Shown here: positions 1 through 7,338 of the stretch, in pieces
How the letters are laid out: the number at the start of each line of letters is the position of its first letter
How positions within the stretch are numbered: the first letter of the stretch is position 1
Made by a program: the position numbers and the translations under genes
NCBI GenBank assembly: GCA_964456255.1
Contig: CAYWDZ010000058.1
Coordinates: forward strand, 1-15,944
Source: ZC4RG30 sp964456255
GTDB lineage: Bacteria; Pseudomonadota; Gammaproteobacteria; Steroidobacterales; Steroidobacteraceae
Length of the DNA: 15,944 nucleotides
Reading direction: 5' to 3'
Notes under the pieces: model-generated
Told to the model about the DNA's origin: nothing
Databases searched by the model: none
What the model saw: only the letters and a program-made list of their open reading frames with translations

Positions 1-1
1 G

Positions 2-796
2 TTCTTCGGCTGTGATACCGCGGAGGAGTTGAAGGACAGCGAGGGTCCGGCGAACTTGATCCTGGGCAATAACGTCTTGGCTCATGTTCCCGACATCAAT
101 GACTTTGTCGGTGGCATGAAGATTCTGCTGGCCAGAGAGGGGGTTGTGACGATGGAGTTCCCGCAGTTGCTGCATCTGATTGAGCGGAACTACTGGGATA
201 CCGTGTACCACGAGCATTTTTCCTATCTGTCGTTTACGACAGTCGAGCGCATCTTCGCGCGTCATGGGCTCGTGCTGTTTGATGTGGAGGAGGTTCCCAC
301 ACACGGAGGATCGATCCGCATCTTTGCGCGCCATGCCGAGGATGTTGGCAAACCCGTGGGCGAGCGTGTGCGAGTGATGAAGGCGCGAGAAGAGGCGGCG
401 GGTCATTTCCGACTCAACTACTACACGAATTTTGGCGAGGGCGTTAAGCAGTCCAAGCGCGAAATTCTCGAATTCCTGATCGCCGCCAAGGGGGCGCGCA
501 AACAGATTGTTGCGTATGGTGCGCCAGGCAAAGGCAACACTTTGCTCAACTACTGTGGAATCCGCACGGATTTCATCGATTACACCGTGGATCGGAGCCC
601 CCACAAACAAGGCAACTTCCTGCCAGGTACTCGCATTCCCATCTGCGCGCCAGACCGTATCCGCGAGACCCGACCGGACTACCTGTTCATCCTTCCGTGG
701 AACCTCAAGGATGAGATCATCCGGCAGATGGGTGACATCCGTGGTTGGGGCGGCAAGTTCGTCGTGCCCATGCCGCGGATCGCCGTCATCGACTGA
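2..796 (+). CDS. SAM-dependent C-methyltransferase for a deoxysugar or polysaccharide sugar, 5'-truncated by window edge
   Basis: This is the C-terminal 264 residues of a TylC3/NovU/TcaB9-type sugar C-methyltransferase; the frame is open from base 2, so the gene begins upstream. Seen: the end of the SAM-binding Rossmann fold with GNNVLAHV, the YHEH motif at bases 206-217 (the Tyr-x-Glu-His group where this family's catalytic residues lie), and a C-terminal domain with AYGAPGKGNTLLNYCG, typical of the Methyltransf_14 domain. Family members are about 400 residues and begin with a zinc-binding cysteine domain, so roughly 140 residues are outside the window. In the family, SAM is used to methylate a carbon (often C3) of a nucleotide-linked 4-keto-6-deoxysugar. 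The next gene starts 2 bases after the stop, so the two are probably co-transcribed. A TTG at 29 could look like a start but lies inside the conserved fold. The substrate is unknown. Confidence 0.88.
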   Translation, partial: FFGCDTAEELKDSEGPANLILGNNVLAHVPDINDFVGGMKILLAREGVVTMEFPQLLHLIERNYWDTVYHEHFSYLSFTTVERIFARHGLVLFDVEEVPTHGGSIRIFARHAEDVGKPVGERVRVMKAREEAAGHFRLNYYTNFGEGVKQSKREILEFLIAAKGARKQIVAYGAPGKGNTLLNYCGIRTDFIDYTVDRSPHKQGNFLPGTRIPICAPDRIRETRPDYLFILPWNLKDEIIRQMGDIRGWGGKFVVPMPRIAVID

Positions 797-798
797 CG

Positions 799-2103
799 AT
801 GCGGGCCGCGGTTACCAGCAAGGATTCGATCACTCCCCTGCACGATCTGGTGCGGGAGCTCTACCCGATTTGCCGCAGCATCACCGGCGCCGGCACGCGC
901 GAGACAATGGACATCATTGATCGCTTCGTGCGACTGCAACGCACAGAAGTGCCCACCGGCACGCAGGTATTCGACTGGGAGGTTCCGCGGGAGTGGCAGA
1001 TCCGCGACGCATACATGGCCAACGCAGCCGGCGAGCGGGTGATCGATTTCCGGAACCACAATCTCCACGTAGTGAACTACTCCAGTCCGGTTAAGGCGCG
1101 GATGAGTCTCGAGCAATTGCGGCCGAACCTGTTCAGCATTCCCGAGCATCCGGACTGGATTCCCTACCGAACGAGCTATTACCGCGACAGCTGGGGTCTT
1201 TGTGTTGCGCACCGGGTGCTAGAAAGTCTCCCGCAGGGCGAGTACGACGTCTGCATCGATGCAACGCTTGAGGCGGGCTCTCTGACTATCGGAGAAGCCG
1301 TGCTGCCAGGAGCATCGCCGGACGAGGTGTTGGTATGGGCACACGTCTGCCACCCGTCTTTGTGCAATGACAACCTGTCTGCCATTGCGGTGGCCTGTCA
1401 TCTTGCACGAGAGCTGGCCATGCGGCCGCGCGCACTCACTTATCGTTTCGTGTTCGCCCCCACGACGATTGGCGCGATTACTTGGCTGGCACTGAACGAG
1501 CAGCGAGTCGACCGTATCCGCCATGGCTTGGTACTGGCGTCGCTCGGCGATCGCGGCGGATTCACCTACAAACGCAGCCGCCGCGGCACAGCGGACATCG
1601 ATCGTGTCGTCGAATACGTGTTGCGAAACGAGAAGGGAAGCGCCATCGAGGATTTCTCGCCATACGGCTACGACGAACGGCAGTTCTGCTCCCCAGGGTT
1701 CAACCTGCCCGTCGGGCGACTGACCCGGACACCCAACGGCCGCTATCCGGAATATCACACCTCCGCCGACAACCTAGAGTTTGTCAGCGAAGCATCGATG
1801 TCGGCCTCCCTGCAGGCCTGTCTGACCATCTGCGACACGCTGGAAGCCAACCACCGCTATGTGAACCTCTTGCCGAAGTGCGAGCCGCGCCTAGGTCGCC
1901 GAAACCTGTACAGCAATCTCACTGGTCGTGGTCCGAGCGAAATGGAGCACGCCGTGTTGTGGGTGCTGAACCAGTCTGATGGAATGATCGATCTGCTCGG
2001 CATAGCCGAGAAGTCAGGTATCCCGTTTCAGGCGATCGCGCAGGCCGCGCGGGTGTTGCTGGATGCGGAGTTGCTGGCTCCAGCAGGCGGGCAGGTGCCG
2101 TGA
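799..2103 (+). CDS. DUF4910 family aminopeptidase-like protein (M28-like fold, winged-helix C terminus)
   Basis: A 434-residue protein with the layout of the DUF4910/DUF2172/HTH_47 family, recalled from the family and not searched: an N-terminal segment rich in LYPICRSITG-type residues, a zinc-peptidase-like core, and a C-terminal winged helix (about 370-430). Metal-binding candidates are visible: H182 and H185 in HVCHPSLCNDN, D191 in the same motif, and H320/D324 in EYHTSADN, resembling M28 aminopeptidases. These proteins recur in O-antigen and exopolysaccharide clusters, but I know of no firmly established reaction; hydrolysis of an amide on a sugar or glycan is an inference. ATG at 799 is chosen because it follows the previous stop by two bases; an upstream start at 745 would overlap that gene by 52 bases. 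The 3' end overlaps the next gene by 4 bases (GTGA), implying translational coupling. Confidence 0.85.
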   Translation: MRAAVTSKDSITPLHDLVRELYPICRSITGAGTRETMDIIDRFVRLQRTEVPTGTQVFDWEVPREWQIRDAYMANAAGERVIDFRNHNLHVVNYSSPVKARMSLEQLRPNLFSIPEHPDWIPYRTSYYRDSWGLCVAHRVLESLPQGEYDVCIDATLEAGSLTIGEAVLPGASPDEVLVWAHVCHPSLCNDNLSAIAVACHLARELAMRPRALTYRFVFAPTTIGAITWLALNEQRVDRIRHGLVLASLGDRGGFTYKRSRRGTADIDRVVEYVLRNEKGSAIEDFSPYGYDERQFCSPGFNLPVGRLTRTPNGRYPEYHTSADNLEFVSEASMSASLQACLTICDTLEANHRYVNLLPKCEPRLGRRNLYSNLTGRGPSEMEHAVLWVLNQSDGMIDLLGIAEKSGIPFQAIAQAARVLLDAELLAPAGGQVP

Positions 2104-3002
2104 CACGCGGTGGCGTCGCGCTGGTGACGGGTGGAGCCGGGTTCATTGGAAGCAATCTCTGCCAGCGCCTTGCAAGTGCTGGGTTGAATGTGCATTCCAC
2201 GAGTCGCCGGGAGGATCCTGGCGCTGCGTACTGTCGCCATTGGCAGGCCGACCTTGCAGATATTCAGGCCGTGCGCGGCATCGTCGATGCTGTGCGCCCT
2301 GACTATGTCTTTCATCTCGCCAGCCACGTCATGGGTTCGCCCGATATCGCCAACGTGCTACCCACCTTTCACGGCAACCTTCAGACCACGGTCAATCTGC
2401 TGACCGCCATTGCGCATCGCGGGTGCCGGCGCTTCGTGATGATGGGGTCTTTCATGGAGCCGGCTGCCGCGTCCGACGTGACGCCCACTTCGCCCTACGC
2501 AGCGGCCAAGTGGGCATCGGGTGGATATGTGCGCATGTTCCAAGCGCTGTATGGAGTCTCCGTTTCCACGGCGCGCGTATACATGGTCTACGGACCAGGC
2601 CAGCAGGACCCTACCAAACTCGTGCCCTATGTCATCCGTTGCCTCCTAAAAGGTGAGCCACCCAACATTTCCAGCGGCCGGCGTCTTGTAGACTGGATAT
2701 ATGTTGACGACGTGGCAGAGGGTCTGCTGCGTATGGCCATGGCACCGGGTGCAGATGGCAAGACGATTGATCTGGGAAGCGGATCACTGATTTCAACCGC
2801 CGACCTGGTCGACATGATCTGCCGCCTCGCGCGGCCGGCCATCAGGCCTGTAATAGGGGCCCTGCCAGACCGGCCCATGGAGCCGACCGGCGTGGCTGAC
2901 ATCGAGGAGGCCTACCGCCAGATTGGCTGGCGGGCGACCGTCGGTCTTGAGGAAGGATTGCGCCGCACGATCGAGTCGTTTCGCGCATTAGGGGAGCTCT
3001 AG
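2100..3002 (+). CDS. NAD-dependent sugar epimerase/dehydratase (extended SDR family)
   Basis: A 300-residue extended short-chain dehydrogenase of the nucleotide-sugar class. Seen: dinucleotide-binding TGGAGFIG at residues 10-17, an active-site Ser at 117 (MMGSF), the YxxxK pair Y133/K137 (SPYAAAK), and the substrate-domain motif DWIYVDDVAEG, where NDP-sugar epimerases and dehydratases carry similar residues. The family performs epimerisation, 4,6-dehydration or keto reduction on NDP-sugars in the cytosol. The sequence does not tell which, and the 300-residue length is somewhat short for a 4,6-dehydratase. Start is GTG at 2100, inside the stop of the preceding gene (GTGA overlap), and the translation then runs directly into the Rossmann strand. 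Its place beside a C-methyltransferase suggests a keto-sugar reductase or epimerase acting on the methylated intermediate; this is inference. Confidence 0.88.
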   Translation: MTRGGVALVTGGAGFIGSNLCQRLASAGLNVHSTSRREDPGAAYCRHWQADLADIQAVRGIVDAVRPDYVFHLASHVMGSPDIANVLPTFHGNLQTTVNLLTAIAHRGCRRFVMMGSFMEPAAASDVTPTSPYAAAKWASGGYVRMFQALYGVSVSTARVYMVYGPGQQDPTKLVPYVIRCLLKGEPPNISSGRRLVDWIYVDDVAEGLLRMAMAPGADGKTIDLGSGSLISTADLVDMICRLARPAIRPVIGALPDRPMEPTGVADIEEAYRQIGWRATVGLEEGLRRTIESFRALGEL

Positions 3003-3006
3003 GTTC

Positions 3007-4323
3007 ATGACGAAGATTGCCGTTCTCGGAACTGGGATGTCGGCTTTCGGTGCCGCGCACCGGCTCGCTGGGGAGCCGGTCGATGCCATACTTTATGATA
3101 AAGCCGCGTATTTCGGTGGCCAGACTGTTTCCTTCCGCTCGCCCCAGGGCTTCGTCTTCGACAAGGGCCCGCACGTTTCCTTCACGAAGGATGAGCGCAT
3201 CCAGAAGATCTTTGCCGAGAGCGTCGAAGGCAAGTACGAAACCGTCCAGTACAAGCTCAATAATTATTGGAAGGGGCATACGCTACCACACCCGGTCCAG
3301 ACCAACATGTACGGCCTCCCGGTGGACGTGATGGCCAAGGTGATCTCGGATTTCGCACAGCAGTCGCTGACACATTCTGAGATACGCAACTACGAGGACT
3401 GGCTGGTGGCCGCCTACGGTCGGTACTTCGCAGACCAGTTCCCGGTGCAGTACACGAAGAAGTATCACACTACGCATCCGGCTAACATGACTACCGACTG
3501 GATCGGGCCGCGCATGTATCGTCCGTCACTGGAAGAATTGCTCCGCGGCGCGCTCGCGCCTGCCACGCACAACGTGCACTACATCACCGGGTTCCGCTAC
3601 CCCACCACGGGTGGATTTATGAGCTATCTGGAAAAGTGGGCGCGGGCCGTGAACATGCAACTCAACCACGAGGTGGTAGGCATCGATACCGCTGCGCGGC
3701 AGCTGACCTTCTCCAACGGCCGACGGGCTGCGTATGACGGTCTCGTATCCTCGATTCCACTACCCGACCTGTTGCCTCTTGTTTCCGGCGTGCCGCAGGA
3801 TGTTCTGGAGGCCGGTCGCAAGCTCGCCTGTTCGAGCTGCGTCCTGGTTGACATCGGCGTCCGGCGCCCTGACCTGTCGGATGCTCACATCAGTTACTTC
3901 TATGATTCCGACATCGTGTTTTCGCGAGTCAGCCATCCGCATCTGATGTCTCGCAACAACGTTCCGCCTGGCTGCGGCAGCGTGCAGGCGGAGATCTACC
4001 ATTCGAAGAAATACTTACCGCTGGTGGGCCAGCCGGCGGACTACCTGGCGCCGACGATCAGGGACCTCAAGAAATGCGGGATTCTGCGCGAAGATGACGA
4101 GATCCTGTTCACCGATACCAAGTTGTGCGAATACGCGAACATCATCTTTGATCATGATCGCTCTGCCGCACTAGCCACCGTGCATGGGTATCTCGACGAT
4201 GTCGCGATCCGGCACTGCGGAAGATATGGCGACTGGGGCTACATGTGGACGGACGAAAGCTACAAGAGCGGTGAAGGCGCGGCCGGCAGGGCACTGCAGG
4301 ACGCGGGCAGAAAGGTAGCCTGA
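3007..4323 (+). CDS. FAD-dependent amine-oxidase/protoporphyrinogen-oxidase-like enzyme (COG1232 type)
   Basis: A 438-residue flavoprotein of the type often found in polysaccharide clusters. Seen: an N-terminal ADP-binding fold GTGMSAFG (G8, G10), an acidic residue ending the second strand (D31) followed by FGGQ, then FDKGPHVSF, a central segment with DWIGPRMYRPSLEELL, and a C-terminal FAD motif around GRYGDWGYMWTDESYKSGEG. This layout is shared by amine oxidases, protoporphyrinogen oxidases and UDP-galactopyranose mutase relatives. The substrate is unknown: a redox or ring-rearranging step on a sugar or lipid-linked sugar is plausible. HemG/HemY function in heme synthesis is unlikely given the neighbours. 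The start ATG lies 4 bases after the preceding stop, with a purine-rich GGGGAG about 11 bases upstream, so it is in the same operon. Confidence 0.82.
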   Translation: MTKIAVLGTGMSAFGAAHRLAGEPVDAILYDKAAYFGGQTVSFRSPQGFVFDKGPHVSFTKDERIQKIFAESVEGKYETVQYKLNNYWKGHTLPHPVQTNMYGLPVDVMAKVISDFAQQSLTHSEIRNYEDWLVAAYGRYFADQFPVQYTKKYHTTHPANMTTDWIGPRMYRPSLEELLRGALAPATHNVHYITGFRYPTTGGFMSYLEKWARAVNMQLNHEVVGIDTAARQLTFSNGRRAAYDGLVSSIPLPDLLPLVSGVPQDVLEAGRKLACSSCVLVDIGVRRPDLSDAHISYFYDSDIVFSRVSHPHLMSRNNVPPGCGSVQAEIYHSKKYLPLVGQPADYLAPTIRDLKKCGILREDDEILFTDTKLCEYANIIFDHDRSAALATVHGYLDDVAIRHCGRYGDWGYMWTDESYKSGEGAAGRALQDAGRKVA

Positions 4324-4349
4324 GGCCGGATATACGGGCTGTCGAAGTC

Positions 4350-5222
4350 ATGCCTAAGGTCAGCATTGCCGTTCCGGCGTACAACTGCGAACGCTACATC
4401 GAGCGTAGCCTGCAGTCCTTGCTGGCGCAGACCTATTCCGACTTCGAGATCGTGGTTTCCGATAACGCTTCCACAGACCGCACCGCCGATATCTGCGATG
4501 CGATAGCCCGGACCGACAGCCGCGTGAGAGTCGTGCGTCGCACCGAGAACGTCGGGGGACCTGGCAATTTTCGCTACGTGTTCGGACTGTGCAGTGGGGA
4601 GTACCACAAGTGGTCTACGGCCGACGACTACTGGGATCCGCAGTACCTCGAGAAATGCGTTGCGGTGCTCGACCAGCGGCCTGACGTTGTGCTGTGCTAT
4701 TCGCGCACCACGCTGATCGACGCGGATGGTACCCGATTGTCCAGCTACGAGGACAATCTCGACCTGCAGGACGACTCACCACGCCGCAGGTATCACAACT
4801 TCTTTCAGCTGATCGGATTGTGCAATGCTCATCTCGGTGTGATCCGCCGCGCGGCCATGGAGCACACCGGACTGATCGGCAACGAGATCGGATCGGACGA
4901 GCATTTCCTGGCCGAGCTGTCGCTGCACGGCAAGTTCGCCGTGGTTCCCGAGTACCTGTTCTTCCGTCGCTTCCATCCACAGTCATCGAGTTGGGACCGG
5001 CAGAGCTGCGAACACCAGCGCCAGTACTACGATCCGGGCCGAAGAGGCGGATTTTCCATGCAAGCTTGGCGCAAGTACCGTGCGCTGTTCGATGGCATCT
5101 GGCGCTCTCCGGTGCCGCTGCCGACCCGGTTGCTGCTCAGCCTCGACGTATCACGGTTCGCGATGTGGAACTTCCGCGAGTTGGTCGCGGAGGCTGTTGG
5201 ACTGGTGAACGCGCGTCGCTAG
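4350..5222 (+). CDS. Glycosyltransferase family 2
   Basis: A 290-residue GT-A fold transferase. Seen: the N-terminal strand and nucleotide-binding region VSIAVPAYNCERYIERSLQS, the SDNASTDRT motif, and ADDYW with D92/D93, the equivalent of the DxD metal site. The remainder is an acceptor-binding region rich in aromatic and Arg residues without clear membrane spans, so a cytosolic or membrane-associated enzyme is expected. It would transfer one sugar from an NDP donor to a lipid-linked or growing glycan. Donor and acceptor cannot be deduced. It is the last gene of the plus arm, 26 bases after the flavoprotein gene, with no strong Shine-Dalgarno sequence visible. Its TAG stop lies in the CTAG shared with the convergent gene. 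Confidence 0.92.
   Translation: MPKVSIAVPAYNCERYIERSLQSLLAQTYSDFEIVVSDNASTDRTADICDAIARTDSRVRVVRRTENVGGPGNFRYVFGLCSGEYHKWSTADDYWDPQYLEKCVAVLDQRPDVVLCYSRTTLIDADGTRLSSYEDNLDLQDDSPRRRYHNFFQLIGLCNAHLGVIRRAAMEHTGLIGNEIGSDEHFLAELSLHGKFAVVPEYLFFRRFHPQSSSWDRQSCEHQRQYYDPGRRGGFSMQAWRKYRALFDGIWRSPVPLPTRLLLSLDVSRFAMWNFRELVAEAVGLVNARR
5219..5222. other. Shared CTAG forming both convergent stop codons
   Basis: The self-complementary CTAG gives TAG on the plus strand (5220-5222, glycosyltransferase) and TAG on the minus strand (5221-5219, nucleotidyltransferase). The two arms of the cluster therefore overlap by four bases with no room for a terminator between them. Confidence 0.9.
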
Positions 5223-5995
5223 CGTGGCCACACCATCCATGGGCAATCGCCTCTCGCCTCCATGCGGTCGAACGCTATCTTGTCCTTGAACGTGTCCATG
5301 GCCTGCCAGAAGCCCGTGTGGCGATACGTCTCGAGCAGACGGCGTTCGATCAACCGCTTGAAGGGTGCCTCGACAAGTTCCTCACCGGGTTGCATATAGT
5401 CGAAGAGCGTGGGGCGGAGCACGAAGAAGCCACCGTTGATGTAGGTGCTGTCATTATCAATGGGCCCGATACGCTCGACCGCGCCGTCCGGCGTGGACTG
5501 CACGAGATGAAAGCTCTGCGAAGAACGCACTGAGGCAAAGGTCGCGACGGTGCTCTTGTTCCTGAATTTCGCTATTTGTTCATCAAGGCGGATGTCGGAC
5601 AGCCCATCCGCATAGTTCGCCAAGAAGAGTTCTTCATCCTGAACGTACTTGCGTACTTTCATGAGTCGCTGACCGATGTTCGAGTGCATACCGGTATCAA
5701 CGAAAGTGATCCGCCAGTCCTCGATATCCTTGGTGTGCAGGTCGATCCTGCTTCCGCCTTCCGACATCGTAAAATCGTTGGACAGGGCCTCGTTGTAATT
5801 GAGGAAGTATTCGCGGACCAGATCGCCGCGATAGCCTAGGCACAGGATAAAATCCTTGTGGCCGTAGTGTGCGTAGTAGCGCATCAGGTGCCACAGGATC
5901 GGCCGCGTGCCAATCGAAACCAGCGGCTTCGGGATAGTGTCGGAATGCTCGCGCAGGCGCGTGCCGAGTCCGCCGCAGAACAGTACGACCTTCAT
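5219..5995 (-). CDS. Sugar-1-phosphate nucleotidyltransferase, RfbF/glucose-1-phosphate cytidylyltransferase-like
   Basis: 258 residues, the normal length for RfbF (about 257). Seen: the pyrophosphorylase signature GGLGTRLRE with IPKPLVSIG (residues 8-29), PILWHLMRYYAHYG, the IEDWRITFVDTG segment (91-102), ADGLSD around D130, INGGFFVL (186-193) and GFWQAMDT (228-235). The family joins a sugar-1-phosphate to an NTP; classical RfbF makes CDP-glucose for 3,6-dideoxyhexoses. Two things differ from the textbook pattern: YADG in place of YGDG, and NIGQR where RfbF proteins usually have TGGR. No CDP-glucose 4,6-dehydratase is evident in the window, so neither nucleotide nor sugar is certain. The start ATG overlaps the stop of the upstream dehydrogenase gene (ATGA), so translation is probably coupled. 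It is the last gene of the minus arm. Confidence 0.88.
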   Translation of the reverse strand: MKVVLFCGGLGTRLREHSDTIPKPLVSIGTRPILWHLMRYYAHYGHKDFILCLGYRGDLVREYFLNYNEALSNDFTMSEGGSRIDLHTKDIEDWRITFVDTGMHSNIGQRLMKVRKYVQDEELFLANYADGLSDIRLDEQIAKFRNKSTVATFASVRSSQSFHLVQSTPDGAVERIGPIDNDSTYINGGFFVLRPTLFDYMQPGEELVEAPFKRLIERRLLETYRHTGFWQAMDTFKDKIAFDRMEARGDCPWMVWPR

Positions 5996-7338
5996 TTGAC
6001 CTCCCGGCGACCAACACCCTCATAGCGCGCGAAGTCCGCAGGTTGGAGGTTGCGCCGCCCGTCCACCACCAACGGTGTGCGCCCGAGCTTGCGCAATACC
6101 GTGCCGCACTGCTCGAACTCCTTCCATTTCGTGACGTGCACCACAACTTCTGCTCCGCGCAATGCGTCCTCGAGGGACCCTGCGAAGCGCACTTTGTTGG
6201 AGAGATCGGGCATCGAGTCGAGTCGCGCAACGGGATCGTACACCGTCACCATTGCGCCACCCTCAAGCAGTCCTCTCAGAATCGGGAATGTCGGGGACTC
6301 GCGCAGGTCATCGGTATCCTGCTTGAAGGCGAGGCCCAGTACCGAGACTGGCAGACCCGTCAAATCCGGATGGTGAGTGCGGATCAACTTCAGCAATTCG
6401 GCGGGCTGGCTGCGATTGATCTCCAGCACACTGGACAGGAGCGGCATGTTCAGGCCGGCCGCCTTGCCATGGCCGATCAGCGCCGTCACGTCTTTCGGTA
6501 GGCAGCTGCCGCCGAAGCCGCAGCCGGCCTGCAGGAATCCCGTGATCGGCGCATGCCAGGCCTGCTCCGTGCCGCCACGCTTCGCGAAGTAGGCTGCTTC
6601 GTGCACACCGCGCATCACGTCGGCGACGTCGATGTCGCCGATGGCGCTGCACAGACGGCCGATTTCATTAGAAAAGGAGATCATCGTGGCGAGCACGCTA
6701 TTGGACGCGTACTTGATCATTTCAGCCGTGCGGCAATTGGTCAGGATGCGCGGCACATCAGGGAACCCTGAATAGAGTGCCGCCACGGCGTCGCGCGACC
6801 GCTCATCGATGCCGCCAACCACGATGCGGTCGGGATTCATGAAATCCTCAACCGCCTGGCCTTCGGTCAGGAACTCCGGGTTCATCGCCACGCCGAAGCC
6901 TGCTCCGGGCCGTTTGCCCGAGGCCTGGGCCACCGTGTTACTCACCAGTGTATCGGTCGTGCCGGGCACGACGGTACTCTTCACCACCACGACATGGTAG
7001 CTGTCCTTGCGGGCCAGCGCGGCGCCGATCTCGCGCGCTGCAGCCTCCACAAATCCGAGGTCAATCCGGCCATCGGCAGCCGGCGTGCCGACCGCGATGA
7101 AGGTGAAATCGGTGGCGGCGACGGCATCCGCTAGGTTACCCGTAGCGCTGAGCCGTTTGCCGACCGTTCTCTCGAGCAGCGCATCGAGGCCTTCCTCATG
7201 GATTGGTGAGCGTCGCTCATTGATCACCGCGATCTTGCGCGGATCGACATCGACGCAGATTACATCGTGACCATGTTCAGCCAGGCACGCGCCGGTTACC
7301 AGGCCGACATACCCGGTGCCAACGATGGATATCTTCAT
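5992..7338 (-). CDS. ugd: UDP-glucose 6-dehydrogenase
   Basis: A 448-residue member of the UDP-glucose/GDP-mannose dehydrogenase family that oxidises UDP-glucose twice to UDP-glucuronate with NAD+. Seen: the N-terminal NAD site GTGYVGLVTG (7-16), VVKSTVVPGT (118-127), the MNPEFLTEG motif (152-160), EMIKYASN with K209, and the catalytic Cys279 in GFGGSCLPKD. The MNPEFLxEG form points to a UDP-glucose enzyme rather than the WecC-type UDP-ManNAc dehydrogenase, which usually reads CPER at this place; this matters because wecB lies in the same unit. A C-terminal UDP-binding domain follows (about 320-430). The start ATG overlaps the preceding decarboxylase-like gene by one base (TAATG), and its stop overlaps the next gene by four, so it is in the middle of a tight operon. 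Confidence 0.92.
   Translation of the reverse strand: MKISIVGTGYVGLVTGACLAEHGHDVICVDVDPRKIAVINERRSPIHEEGLDALLERTVGKRLSATGNLADAVAATDFTFIAVGTPAADGRIDLGFVEAAAREIGAALARKDSYHVVVVKSTVVPGTTDTLVSNTVAQASGKRPGAGFGVAMNPEFLTEGQAVEDFMNPDRIVVGGIDERSRDAVAALYSGFPDVPRILTNCRTAEMIKYASNSVLATMISFSNEIGRLCSAIGDIDVADVMRGVHEAAYFAKRGGTEQAWHAPITGFLQAGCGFGGSCLPKDVTALIGHGKAAGLNMPLLSSVLEINRSQPAELLKLIRTHHPDLTGLPVSVLGLAFKQDTDDLRESPTFPILRGLLEGGAMVTVYDPVARLDSMPDLSNKVRFAGSLEDALRGAEVVVHVTKWKEFEQCGTVLRKLGRTPLVVDGRRNLQPADFARYEGVGRREVK

Noticed and set aside
29..31. TTG as the start of the methyltransferase gene
   Set aside because: The frame remains open to base 2 and a start at 29 would remove most of the SAM-binding fold, so the gene runs in from the left.
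679..1212. Minus-strand open frame over the methyltransferase end and DUF4910 start
   Set aside because: It is antisense to two genes with clear motifs and has no recognisable domain.
5992..7338. WecC (UDP-ManNAc dehydrogenase) identity, suggested by the nearby wecB
   Set aside because: The MNPEFLTEG motif is of the UDP-glucose dehydrogenase type; the CPER motif expected for WecC is absent.
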